Position numbers and translations under genes: made by a program. From Cupriavidus sp. D384 (GTDB taxonomy: Bacteria > Pseudomonadota > Gammaproteobacteria > Burkholderiales > Burkholderiaceae), in NCBI RefSeq assembly GCF_001652915.1, contig NZ_BBQI01000126.1, positions 1 to 64,000 of the forward strand: 64,000 nucleotides of DNA, given 5' to 3'. Numbering within the stretch: position 1 is the stretch's first letter; each line of letters opens with the position of its first letter. Positions 8,590 to 17,146 of this stretch are shown in pieces. The notes beneath the pieces were generated by a model. That model searched no databases. It saw nothing but the letters and a program-made list of their open reading frames with translations, and was not told the DNA's origin.

Positions 8590-8891
8590 GATGGACTCCG
8601 GAAAAGGGCTAGCGATAGGGCGATGTGCCCCGATTCAGTGCACCCGCAGGCGCCTGTGGCGCGGGCGAGTGCCCATCTCGACTGTGCGCCTGGGCCGATG
8701 GCGCGGATTGTCCCCAGATCAACCGGTTGCCAAAATGCACCCAAGGTTCTGGATGGGCCACGAATGCATGTACATCTCCTATACCTTCATATGATTCCTC
8801 GACCAGTCATTCAGGACTAACATCAGCGTCGGATCATGCTGCCGGTCGTGGGCATGGCGTACCGATAACCAGCAAGACGGGCGAAACAGGG
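8590..8891. other. Divergent dps / histidine-kinase intergenic region
   Basis: About 300 bases holding the promoters of dps (minus) and the sensor kinase (plus). An open frame from 8625 runs into the kinase but lacks family features, so I treat it as non-coding. The stretch 8755-8795 is AT-richer than its surroundings (CATGTACATCTCCTATACC). I see no certain operator. Confidence 0.5.
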
Positions 8892-10364
8892 ATGTACAAC
8901 CCAACCACCAACCGGCTGTTGATGGGCGCGGCAGGCCTGCTGGGCCTGTCCGTATTCGCGATCGACGCCTTCACGCCACTGGATTTCGCCATCGCGGTGG
9001 TCTACGTGCTTGTTATCCTGCTGGTGGCGCTGACCGGCTCGATCCTCGCCACGCGGGTCACCGCCGCCATTGCGCTGGTGCTGACCGTGGTGGCCTTTGC
9101 CTTCTCGCAGAACCCGGACCCCGACCACGGCCAGCTGGCCCGCTTTGTCTTTGCCCTGCTGGCAATCGGCACCACCACCCTGCTGGCGCTGCGGAACCTG
9201 GCCGACATGACGCGCAGGCGCCGCACCGAGGCCGCCCTGGCGCGCAGCGAAGCGTTCCTGGCCGAAGCCCAGCGGCTCAGCAAGACCGGCAGTATCGCGC
9301 TGCGCCTGCCGGCCAACACGATGACGTGGTCGGACGAGGCGTTCCGCATCCTGGGTTACCCGCGCGGCGAGGCGCCGCACTTCGGCATGGTGCTCACGCG
9401 CGTGCATCCGGACGACTTGGCCGAAGTGCAGCGTGTCCATGCGGCCATGCTCGGCGGCATGGACAGCGTGGACTTGCGGCACCGGCTGCTGCTGCCGGAC
9501 GGCGCGACCCGCCACGTGCATCTGGTGGCGCGCCGCAGCGCCACGGCCGGCGACCAGCACGAGTACGTAGGCGCCCTGATGGATACCACCGACGCCACCG
9601 AGACCCAGCAGGTGCTGCATCGGACCATGACCGAACTCGCGCATGTGTCGCGCGTGACCACACTTGGGCAACTGGCCGCGTCGATTGCGCACGAGGTGAC
9701 GCAGCCAATGGCCGCCATTGTCACGTGCGGCAGCTCGGCACTGCGCTGGCTGCAGCGCGACGAGCCCGAGATCGCCGAGGCCACCGAATCGATCGAACAG
9801 GTGATTCGCGATGCCAGCCGCGCGAACGACATCATCCGCCAGATTCGCGCCATGGCGCAGAAATCGGAACCGAAGTACGTGGATATCGGCGTCGACCACC
9901 TGGTGACGGCGTCGCTGGAACTGGTGCGGCGCGAACTGCAGGACCACCAGGTATCTGCGGACCTGGACCTCGATGCCGGCGACGTGCAGATTCACGGAGA
10001 CTGGACGCAACTGCAGCAGGTGCTGGTGAACCTGATGGTGAATGCCGCGCAGGCCATGTCGCATGTTTCCGGACGGCGCAGGCTCACACTGGCCAGCCGC
10101 GTGATGGCGGATCACACGGTGCTGCTGCTGGTGGGCGACACCGGGCCAGGCATTCCCGACAAGGACATGGATCACCTGTTCAACGCGTTCTATACGACCA
10201 AGCCGGACGGCATGGGCATGGGCCTGTCGATTTGCCGGAATATCGTCGAGTCCCACGGAGGCAGCATCACGGCGGAATCGCCGCCGGAAGGCGGTGCGAA
10301 GATGATCGTGCGATTGCCGCAACGGATGGCCGACGGCGAGCAGGCGACCGAAGAGGCGGCCTGA
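8892..10364 (+). CDS. Membrane-bound PAS-domain sensor histidine kinase (orphan)
   Basis: 490 aa. Four hydrophobic helices fill residues about 8-103, followed by a PAS fold (about 120-235, with WSDEAFRILGYPRGEAP). The phosphoacceptor box is ASIAHEVTQPMAAIV with His267, then an HATPase domain with VLVNLMVNAAQAM and DTGPGIPDKD, ending GGGAKMIVRLP-like. This is the layout of the FixL/TodS-like HK class that uses the HEVxQP box. The start at 8892 is chosen because the hydrophobic region begins there. No response regulator lies next to it, so its partner is elsewhere. The signal is unknown. Confidence 0.88.
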   Translation: MYNPTTNRLLMGAAGLLGLSVFAIDAFTPLDFAIAVVYVLVILLVALTGSILATRVTAAIALVLTVVAFAFSQNPDPDHGQLARFVFALLAIGTTTLLALRNLADMTRRRRTEAALARSEAFLAEAQRLSKTGSIALRLPANTMTWSDEAFRILGYPRGEAPHFGMVLTRVHPDDLAEVQRVHAAMLGGMDSVDLRHRLLLPDGATRHVHLVARRSATAGDQHEYVGALMDTTDATETQQVLHRTMTELAHVSRVTTLGQLAASIAHEVTQPMAAIVTCGSSALRWLQRDEPEIAEATESIEQVIRDASRANDIIRQIRAMAQKSEPKYVDIGVDHLVTASLELVRRELQDHQVSADLDLDAGDVQIHGDWTQLQQVLVNLMVNAAQAMSHVSGRRRLTLASRVMADHTVLLLVGDTGPGIPDKDMDHLFNAFYTTKPDGMGMGLSICRNIVESHGGSITAESPPEGGAKMIVRLPQRMADGEQATEEAA

Positions 10365-10435
10365 TGCCGGCCTGAAGGCAGCCCGAAACCCTGCACCTCG
10401 ATCCATCGAAACAAAACCGGCGCCCGGGCGGCACC

Positions 10436-10585
10436 TCAGACGCCTGCCCAGAGCGCCGTGACCAGCGCCATGCCGCAACTGGCGGCACAGATACCCAGCC
10501 ATGCCAGCGCCAGCCTGACGCCATCGACGGCCGCGCTGGCGGCCCGGCCGTCGATTCCGCCGGTGGAGATCATGCCGGCGTTCAT
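10436..10585 (-). CDS. 49-aa membrane microprotein coupled to the upstream secreted protein
   Basis: Small ORF MNAGMISTGGIDGRAASAAV..., with one hydrophobic helix in the second half (LALAWLGICAASCGMALVTA) and two Cys in it. Its ATG overlaps the TGA of the preceding gene (ATGA), which argues that it is translated by coupling although no clear ribosome site is present. No family recognised. It ends about 70 bases from the convergent kinase gene. Confidence 0.5.
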   Translation of the reverse strand: MNAGMISTGGIDGRAASAAVDGVRLALAWLGICAASCGMALVTALWAGV

Positions 10586-10845
10586 GCAGGCGCGTTGCCC
10601 GGAGGCGCCGACACACCGGTCAGATCCTGCCCCACCTGGATAAAGCGCCCCTGGTCGGCAGGCAACACATTGAAGCGCGCGCCCTGCGTGTAGACATCAC
10701 GCGGCTGGTCGATGTTGTACTGCGGGTGCGAATGCGTGGCGGCGTGCTTGCCGGTTTCGGCGGCATTTGCCATGCCGGTGCCGAGTGCGCTGACGGCGGC
10801 CACGCCGCATGCCACGAGAACGGGAACGATGTGCTTGCGAATCAT
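10582..10845 (-). CDS. 87-aa secreted small protein of unknown function
   Basis: Begins MIRKHIVPVLVACGVAAVSA and has a typical Sec signal peptide with likely cleavage after ANA (about residue 28). The mature part is about 60 residues, polar, with HAATHSHPQYNIDQPRD near its start and no Cys. A good CAGGAG site lies before the ATG. An open frame extends upstream to 11103 but the signal peptide fixes the start. It is translationally coupled to the 49-aa ORF. Periplasmic location is predicted; function unknown. Confidence 0.75.
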   Translation of the reverse strand: MIRKHIVPVLVACGVAAVSALGTGMANAAETGKHAATHSHPQYNIDQPRDVYTQGARFNVLPADQGRFIQVGQDLTGVSAPPGNAPA

Positions 10846-11140
10846 GATGGACTCCTGGTTGACTTGCGTTGCAGACGGGAGAGAACTTCCTGTCTTCCCG
10901 CCGGGGCCCGCATCGCAAGCCCGTGAATCCATCGTAGGCGGCCGCGCCGTGCGGCGCATTCGTACCTGGGTTGCCTCGCGGTAGTCAATTTGTAGGGCAC
11001 CATCATCCTTTGGTTTGCCTGGCGCATCGACTGACGTGCAAAACCGAAACCGGCGCCGTCGGCCGCAATGCCCGCCCCCCTGCCCCCGATACGCTTGGGT
11101 CATCGCAACGTATCGTCCCTTTCAGGCAGGAGCCCCCGCC

Positions 11141-13459
11141 ATGGCCTTCAAGTCCAAGCCGCGCATCGAACCCTATACCCACGCCGCCGCCGGATGGGGC
11201 GCGCTGAAGTACGTGGCCATCCACCTCATCAAGCAACGGGTGCCGGGCCGCGACTACGCAATGCTGTTCCGGCAGAACAAGGCCGACGGCTTCGACTGCC
11301 CCGGCTGCGCGTGGCCCGACCGCGAACACGCATCGACGTTCGAATTCTGCGAGAACGGCGTCAAGGCCGTGGCGGCGGAATCCACCGCCAAGCGCGTCAC
11401 GGCGGCATTCCTGTCACATCACACCGTGGCGTCGCTGATGGAGCAGACCGATTACGAACTGGAGCAGCATGGCCGCCTGACCGAGCCGGTGATCTATGAC
11501 GGGCTGTCCGACACGTACCGGCCCATCTCGTGGCATGACGCCTTCGCGCTGATCGGCACCCGGCTGCGCGCCCTGCCCGATCCGAACCAGGCGGCCTTCT
11601 ACACATCGGGCCGGGCCAGCAACGAAGCGGCGTTCCTGTACCAGCTGTTTGCGCGCATGGTGGGCACCAACAACTTCCCGGACTGCTCGAACATGTGCCA
11701 CGAGGCCACCAGCCGCGGCATGCCCCATACGGTGGGCGTGGGCAAGGGCACGGTGACGCTCGACGATTTCGAGACCTGCGACACGGTCCTGCTGTTCGGC
11801 CAGAATCCCGCCACCAATCACCCCCGCATGCTGGCCGAACTACGCGACTGCGCCAGGCGGGGCGCCACGCTGGTATCGATCAATCCGCTGCGCGAACGCG
11901 GGCTGGAGCGCTTTACCAGCCCGCAGAGCCCGGTCGAGATGCTGACCATGTCGGACACAAAGATCTGCTCGGTATTCGTGCGTCCCACGCTGGGCGGCGA
12001 CTACGCGCTGATCAAGGGCGTAGCCAAGCGCGTGCTGGAACTGGACGACGAGGCGCAAGCCAATGGCGCGGCCCGCGTGCTGGACACCGCGTTCATCGCC
12101 GGGCACACACACGGGTTCGAAGCCTTCGCGGCCGATCTGCGTGCCGAATCGTGGACCGTCATCGAGCAGGAATCGGGCGTGCCGCGCGAGGAAATCGAGG
12201 GCCTGGCCGCGATCTATGCCCGGGGCCAACGCGTGATCTGCACGTGGGGCATGGGGCTGACCCAGCACAAGCACTCGGTGCAGACCATCCAGATGCTGAC
12301 CAACCTGATGATGCTGCGCGGCAATATCGGGCGCGCGGGCGCGGGCCTGTGTCCCGTGCGGGGCCACTCCAACGTGCAGGGAAACCGGACTGTCGGCATC
12401 GAGGAGCAGCCGACCGCGGCTTTCCTGGACAAGCTGGGCGCTGCATTCCGATTTACCCCGCCACGCGCGCACGGCTACGACGTGGTGGAGAGCATCGAGG
12501 CCATGCTGCGTGGCGACGTGAAGGTCTTCGTGGCGCTGGGCGGCAACTTCGCGGCGGCCACTCCTGACACGCCCCGCACCTGGGACGCGCTGCGTGCATG
12601 CAACCTGACCGTGCATATCGCCACCAAGCTCAACCGCAGCCATCTGGTCCACGGCAAGGAGGCGCTGATCCTGCCCACGCTGGGCCGCACCGAGATCGAC
12701 CTGCAGGGCGGCGTGCCGCAGGGCGTGACGGTCGAAGACTCGGTGTCGAAGGTGCATATCTCGTTCGGCATGAATACGCCTGCGTCGCCAGACCTGATGT
12801 CCGAGACCGCGATCATCGCCAACCTGGCCCATGCAACGCTGGGCAGCAACACGGTTGACTGGCGGTGGTACGCGCAGGACTACGCGCGCATACGCGACAA
12901 GATCGCCGAGGTCATCGACGGGTTCGAGCACTACAACGCCCGCGTGGCGGTGCCGGGCGGCTTTCACCTGTACGTGCCCGCCCGTGAGCGCCAATGGCAT
13001 ACGCCGTCCGGCAAGGCCGAATTCCTGGTCAACCCGCTAAGCCCCGACACGCCGATCGCCCAGGCCCGGGCGCGCCACGGCGAACGCGTGATGACGCTGA
13101 TGACCACCCGTTCCCACGACCAGTACAACACCACGATCTACGCGCTGGACGACCGCTATCGCGGCGTCTTTGGCCAGCGCCGCGTGGTGTTCATCCATCC
13201 CGCCGACCTGGAATTGCTGGACTTGCGCGATGGTGAATGGGTGGACCTGACCACGGTCTGGCACGACGATATCGAGCGGCGCGCCGCCGGGTTCCGGCTG
13301 GTGGCCTACGATATTCCGCGTGGCTGCGTGGCCGCCTACTACCCCGAGACCAACCCGCTGGTGCCGCTGGACAGCGTGGCCGACCTCTGCAATACGCCAA
13401 CATCCAAGTCGATTCCGGTGCTGCTGCACCGGACCAGCGCGGCAACTGTATCTCCGTGA
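11141..13459 (+). CDS. YdeP-like molybdopterin oxidoreductase (FdhF/acid-resistance family)
   Basis: 772-aa soluble enzyme of the formate-dehydrogenase-H alpha-like superfamily that binds bis-MGD molybdenum. A Cys-rich start (DCPGCAWPD ... FCENGVKA) may hold an iron-sulfur cluster. The core has ASNEAAFLYQLFARMVGTNN, DCSNMCHEATS, CPVRGHSNVQG and a C-terminal molydopterin-dinucleotide domain (GKAEFLVNP, RSHDQYNTTIYALDDRYRG). These match the YdeP group, linked in E. coli to acid resistance; the natural substrate is unknown. An AGGAG site supports the start. It lacks a Tat signal, so it is cytoplasmic. Confidence 0.88.
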   Translation: MAFKSKPRIEPYTHAAAGWGALKYVAIHLIKQRVPGRDYAMLFRQNKADGFDCPGCAWPDREHASTFEFCENGVKAVAAESTAKRVTAAFLSHHTVASLMEQTDYELEQHGRLTEPVIYDGLSDTYRPISWHDAFALIGTRLRALPDPNQAAFYTSGRASNEAAFLYQLFARMVGTNNFPDCSNMCHEATSRGMPHTVGVGKGTVTLDDFETCDTVLLFGQNPATNHPRMLAELRDCARRGATLVSINPLRERGLERFTSPQSPVEMLTMSDTKICSVFVRPTLGGDYALIKGVAKRVLELDDEAQANGAARVLDTAFIAGHTHGFEAFAADLRAESWTVIEQESGVPREEIEGLAAIYARGQRVICTWGMGLTQHKHSVQTIQMLTNLMMLRGNIGRAGAGLCPVRGHSNVQGNRTVGIEEQPTAAFLDKLGAAFRFTPPRAHGYDVVESIEAMLRGDVKVFVALGGNFAAATPDTPRTWDALRACNLTVHIATKLNRSHLVHGKEALILPTLGRTEIDLQGGVPQGVTVEDSVSKVHISFGMNTPASPDLMSETAIIANLAHATLGSNTVDWRWYAQDYARIRDKIAEVIDGFEHYNARVAVPGGFHLYVPARERQWHTPSGKAEFLVNPLSPDTPIAQARARHGERVMTLMTTRSHDQYNTTIYALDDRYRGVFGQRRVVFIHPADLELLDLRDGEWVDLTTVWHDDIERRAAGFRLVAYDIPRGCVAAYYPETNPLVPLDSVADLCNTPTSKSIPVLLHRTSAATVSP

Positions 13460-13499
13460 GCGTTGACTCGTAGCGTACTTGAGCCCTCAACGCCCTGAC

Positions 13500-13536
13500 C
13501 TGGCCACTGCCAGCCACTGGTACGTGGCCAGTTTCA
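13500..13536 (+). terminator. Probable terminator after the YdeP-like gene
   Basis: Perfect 8-bp stem CTGGCCAC / GTGGCCAG with a 16-base loop, followed by TTTCATT, about 40 bases after the stop codon. Confidence 0.6.
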
Positions 13537-13916
13537 TTGGGTCCCGGCGGAAATGTCTGCGGCGTTCGCGCAACGGAATCTGCACCAGATTCGTCAATCC
13601 GGCTTGAATCCAGGCAGACATTCCAACGCCCGGCCTGGCCGGAATCCTCCGTTTTTGTCATGTACATGACATCGACCGGGCTGCATCCGGCGCCCCGTCA
13701 CGGTGTGACGATCCTCGTCACCGCACGGCGCAATTTTTGTCACCCCAGGCGCCAGATAATGACAATTGACATCTATTTAAGCGGCTCACGATAATCGCCG
13801 CGGCTACAGGGAATGGGCCTGTTTCCGGCGCATGGCTGCAGTGCAAGCCGGCGGCGGAAATAACAGATCGAAAAGCGGAGCCCCGTGCGGTTCCGATAAA
13901 AACGAGGGGTCAATAC
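13537..13916. promoter_or_regulatory. Palindrome-rich upstream region of the di-haem lipoprotein gene
   Basis: Non-coding stretch with several inverted repeats sharing TGTCA/GTGAC half-sites. There is a perfect 16-bp palindrome TGTCATGTACATGACA at 13656-13671. Overlapping repeats follow: CGTCAC-GGT-GTGACG (13696-13710) and GTGACGA-TCC-TCGTCAC (13705-13721). Further TTGTCA (about 13737) and TGACAATTGACA (about 13760) lie beyond. It looks like a multi-site operator; the regulator is not identified. Confidence 0.55.
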
Positions 13917-16040
13917 ATGAAAAAAGTCGCTCACTATCGTGGGCCGGCATTGCTGCTGGCCGCCGTATTGATGGCCGCCGCGTGTGGTGGCGGCGGAGGC
14001 GGTGATGGCAGCGCGCCGCCTCCGGCGGTCACGCCATCGCTCTACGAACCGCTGTACAGCGCCGACACGCCGGTCATGGAACAGATCCAGTACCGGGAGG
14101 CCGACGGCACGCTGGTGACGATGATGGGCTCGCGCCCGACCGAGCGCCACGCACGCGAGCGAGGCGAGGCCTGGGACGCCCCCGATGCGGGCCCCGGACG
14201 CTATCTGACCTTCCCCACCTTCTACTTCCAGAACCGCACGTTCGGCCTGGAGATCCGCGATCACGTACCGGCCGGCAAGCAGCTGATCGAGGTCTACCTG
14301 CGCGTGAACCAGGGCATCTTCGACGGCACCACGTTCAGCCTGTTCCGTAACGTGCTCGACCCCACCGTGCGTGACTATGGCTGGTCGCTGAACTATGGCT
14401 TCAACAACCCGAAGGAGGGTGGCCTGCCGATCTGCCGCGAGAACCAGCCGCGCGAAGACTGCATGATGACGTTCGATTCGAACTGGCGCACCGACCCGCA
14501 CAGTCCGCTGAAGATCGGCGACAAGGTCGAACTGGCTCCGGCGCCGCGCCTCAAGCGCGACCCGGTGGTGGACGGTGGCGGCAGCCGCTACTACTCGTTC
14601 GAGCAGCTCTACATCGTCGGCGTGGGCATGCGCCCCTGGTACGGCATCGCCCCGAACCTGGATTCGGAACCGTTGCCCGACGACGCCCTGCTGGGCGGCC
14701 AGGCGAGCCTTTCGTACAACTACTCGGAAGAGCCGATGCGGGTCTTCCAGCAGATGGCCAACAACATCGGCATCACCAACACGCAGCGCTTCGTGGAAGG
14801 CCGCCGGCTGTTCCACACATCGTTCGCCGATGGCACGCACTCCGAGCACGATCGCGACAATCCCGTGTTCACCGCCCATATCGGGCAGCTTGGCGCACGC
14901 TACAACCAGCCGCGCTGTATCGAGTGCCACACCAACAACGGGCGCAGCAAGCCGCTGGCGCTGGGCGCGAAGCTGGACACGATGTCGTTCCTGACCGCCA
15001 ACGGCGACGGCACCGGCCCCGATCCGGTCTATGGCCACAACGTGCAGCAGCACGCGCAGGATGCCAAAGCGGCCGCCTATGACGTCACCGTGCAGTCGTT
15101 CGACACCACCGTGCGCACGCTGCCCGATGGCGAGAAGGTGGAACTGGTCAAGCCCGTCTTCGCGTTCACGGGCCCCGCCCCCGGCCGCTTCTCGGCGCGC
15201 CAGGCCGCGCAGGTGATCGGCATGGGGCTGCTCGAAGCCATTCCCGAGGCCACCATCCTGGGCATGTCCGACCCCGACGACGCCAACGGCGACGGCATTC
15301 GTGGCATCGCCAACCTCGTGGTGGACCCGCAGACAGGCAAGACCCACGTGGGCCGCTTTGGCTGGAAGGCATCGAAGGGCAGCATCCGCCAGCAGGTGGC
15401 CGATGCGCTGATCAAGGACCTGGGCGTGACGTCGCCGATGTTCCCCGACTACGGCTGCCAGCGTGGCGCCGCGAACTGCCACACGGTCACCACACCGACG
15501 TCGATCAGCGAAAACGAACTGCAGCGCATGACGCACTACCTGTCGCTGATCGCCGTGCCGGCCCAGCGCAAGCTGCGCAGCGGCTTCCCGGACGGCATCC
15601 GCGTATCGCCCGAGCATGACGTGGACCCGGCACAGATCGCCCGGGGTACCGACCTGTTCACGCAAGTGCGCTGCGTGGCCTGCCATACGCCGACCTTGAA
15701 GACCGGCAGCACGCATCCGTTTGCCGAGCTTCGCGAGCAGACCATCCATCCGTACACCGATCTGCTGCTGCACGACATGGGTCCCGGCCTGGCCGACACG
15801 CTGTCCGAAGGCCGCGCGTATCCGAGCCAGTGGCGCACCGCGCCGCTATGGGGCATCGGCTCGCTGCGTTTCGTGCAGGGTGGCGATGCCAGCGTGCGCC
15901 TGCTGCACGACGGCCGCGCCCGCACCATCCCCGAAGCCGTGCTCTGGCATGGCGGCGAGGCCACCGATAGCCGCCAGCGCTATGAAGCGCTGCCGAAGAC
16001 CGATCGCGACGCGATCACGGCGTTCCTGCAGTCGCTGTAG
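13917..16040 (+). CDS. Di-haem oxidoreductase lipoprotein (DHOR, DUF1111 family)
   Basis: 707-aa exported protein. The lipoprotein signal ends at MAAAC followed by a poly-Gly linker. Two c-type haem motifs are present, CIECH (about residue 337) and CVACH (about 586), and the region between them matches the thiol-oxidoreductase/DHOR family, with FSARQAAQVIGMGLLEAIPE and GRFGWKASKGSIRQQVADAL. Homologues are periplasmic or surface electron-transfer proteins related to di-haem peroxidases. An extra Cys-His pair (NCH, about 522) lacks the CxxCH spacing. It is followed in the same direction by another Gly-rich lipoprotein. Confidence 0.85.
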   Translation: MKKVAHYRGPALLLAAVLMAAACGGGGGGDGSAPPPAVTPSLYEPLYSADTPVMEQIQYREADGTLVTMMGSRPTERHARERGEAWDAPDAGPGRYLTFPTFYFQNRTFGLEIRDHVPAGKQLIEVYLRVNQGIFDGTTFSLFRNVLDPTVRDYGWSLNYGFNNPKEGGLPICRENQPREDCMMTFDSNWRTDPHSPLKIGDKVELAPAPRLKRDPVVDGGGSRYYSFEQLYIVGVGMRPWYGIAPNLDSEPLPDDALLGGQASLSYNYSEEPMRVFQQMANNIGITNTQRFVEGRRLFHTSFADGTHSEHDRDNPVFTAHIGQLGARYNQPRCIECHTNNGRSKPLALGAKLDTMSFLTANGDGTGPDPVYGHNVQQHAQDAKAAAYDVTVQSFDTTVRTLPDGEKVELVKPVFAFTGPAPGRFSARQAAQVIGMGLLEAIPEATILGMSDPDDANGDGIRGIANLVVDPQTGKTHVGRFGWKASKGSIRQQVADALIKDLGVTSPMFPDYGCQRGAANCHTVTTPTSISENELQRMTHYLSLIAVPAQRKLRSGFPDGIRVSPEHDVDPAQIARGTDLFTQVRCVACHTPTLKTGSTHPFAELREQTIHPYTDLLLHDMGPGLADTLSEGRAYPSQWRTAPLWGIGSLRFVQGGDASVRLLHDGRARTIPEAVLWHGGEATDSRQRYEALPKTDRDAITAFLQSL

Positions 16041-16058
16041 CGTGCCCTGACGCCAAGG

Positions 16059-16088
16059 CTCCCCTCCTCCGCTCGCGGGAGAGGGGAG
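16059..16088. repeat. Dispersed GC-rich palindrome (CTCCCCTC...GAGGGGAG)
   Basis: Single copy of the window-wide palindrome family, with two mismatches in a 14-bp stem. It sits just after the DHOR gene and before the next lipoprotein. Confidence 0.7.
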
Positions 16089-16126
16089 AAGTCCAAGATC
16101 CGACGCTGCTTCACACGAACACTCAA

Positions 16127-17092
16127 ATGCTGATGCACACCCTACGCAGCCGTGCCGTTGCACCGCTGCTCATGGCTTTCGCGCTTGCCGCCTGCGGTGG
16201 CGGCGGCGACGGCGGCACCGCCACCGGCAACGGTGGATCCACCGGTTCCGGCGGCACCCTTGCGCCAAGCACCCCCGCCGCGCCCGTCACCCCGCCTGCG
16301 GCCACGCCGGGCGTGACCAAGAGCGCCAAACGCGGCATCGCGTACGACCTGGCAACCACGGCAGACGTCGCCGCGCTGGCCCCGGGCGTATCGTGGTGGT
16401 ACAACTGGTCGCCCAGACCGAGCCCCACGGCACCCGTCGACACGCGCACCGCCTATGGCATGGATTTCGTTCCGATGCTCTGGAATGACTACGCGTTCGA
16501 CGCCGCCACCGTGGAGACCTGGCTGAAGGACCATCCGGAGGTCAAGTACCTGCTGCTGATGAACGAGCCGAACCTGACGGACCAGTCCAATCTGTCGCCC
16601 GCCGCCGCCGCGGCCGCGTGGCCCCAGTTCGAGGCCATCGCCGCCCGCACCGGGGTCAAGCTCGTGGGGCCGGCCCTCACATGGGGCACCATGCCGGGCT
16701 ACAGCGATCCCGTGGTGTGGCTCGATGCGTTCTACAACGCCTATCGCGCCGCCAACGGCAACCGCAATCCCCAGATCGACTACCTGGCCTTCCATTGGTA
16801 CGACTACGGCCTGGGCGGGCAGCTCGACCGCCTGACCAAATATGGAAAGCCGTTCTGGGTCACCGAGTTCGCCAACTGGCACGACAACGCCGACGGTGCA
16901 CAGGTCGACACGCTGGACAAGCAGAAGGCGCAGATGCGGGAAATGGTCGCCACCTGCGAGCAGCGCACCGATGTGTTCCGCTACGCGTGGTTCACGGGCC
17001 GCTGGAACCCCGATCCACACTACACGAGCCTGCTCGGCGCCGATGGCGAACTGTCGGAACTGGGGCGTTACTACCTGAGCCTGCCATTCTGA
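16127..17092 (+). CDS. Lipoprotein with GH128-like glycosyl hydrolase domain
   Basis: 321 aa. The lipobox is LAAC, followed by a Gly-rich and then a Pro/Thr-rich linker (to about residue 60). The rest resembles the Asl1/GH128 catalytic core, a TIM barrel acting on beta-1,3-glucans. The start of the barrel reads AKRGIAYDL and WWYNWSPRP, the acid/base Glu is in LLLMNEPN (about 146), and the nucleophile Glu is in PFWVTEFANW (about 247), with FHWYDYG between them. Surface or periplasmic anchoring is predicted. The substrate is inferred from the family; a fungal or algal glucan is plausible. Confidence 0.82.
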   Translation: MLMHTLRSRAVAPLLMAFALAACGGGGDGGTATGNGGSTGSGGTLAPSTPAAPVTPPAATPGVTKSAKRGIAYDLATTADVAALAPGVSWWYNWSPRPSPTAPVDTRTAYGMDFVPMLWNDYAFDAATVETWLKDHPEVKYLLLMNEPNLTDQSNLSPAAAAAAWPQFEAIAARTGVKLVGPALTWGTMPGYSDPVVWLDAFYNAYRAANGNRNPQIDYLAFHWYDYGLGGQLDRLTKYGKPFWVTEFANWHDNADGAQVDTLDKQKAQMREMVATCEQRTDVFRYAWFTGRWNPDPHYTSLLGADGELSELGRYYLSLPF

Positions 17093-17104
17093 CGGCACCC
17101 GCCG

Positions 17105-17134
17105 GCCTGCCGCATCGATCCGATGGAGGCAGGC
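17105..17134. terminator. Hairpin between convergent lipoprotein genes
   Basis: Stem GCCTGCC-G-CATCG / CGATG-GA-GGCAGGC with an ATC loop, placed between two convergent genes. There is no T-run, so factor-independent termination is uncertain. Confidence 0.5.
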
Positions 17135-17146
17135 GGGATGCCCTGG

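Noticed and set aside
13773..15773. 666-codon open frame opposite the di-haem lipoprotein
   Set aside because: No recognisable domain, and it lies wholly antisense to a protein with two CxxCH motifs.
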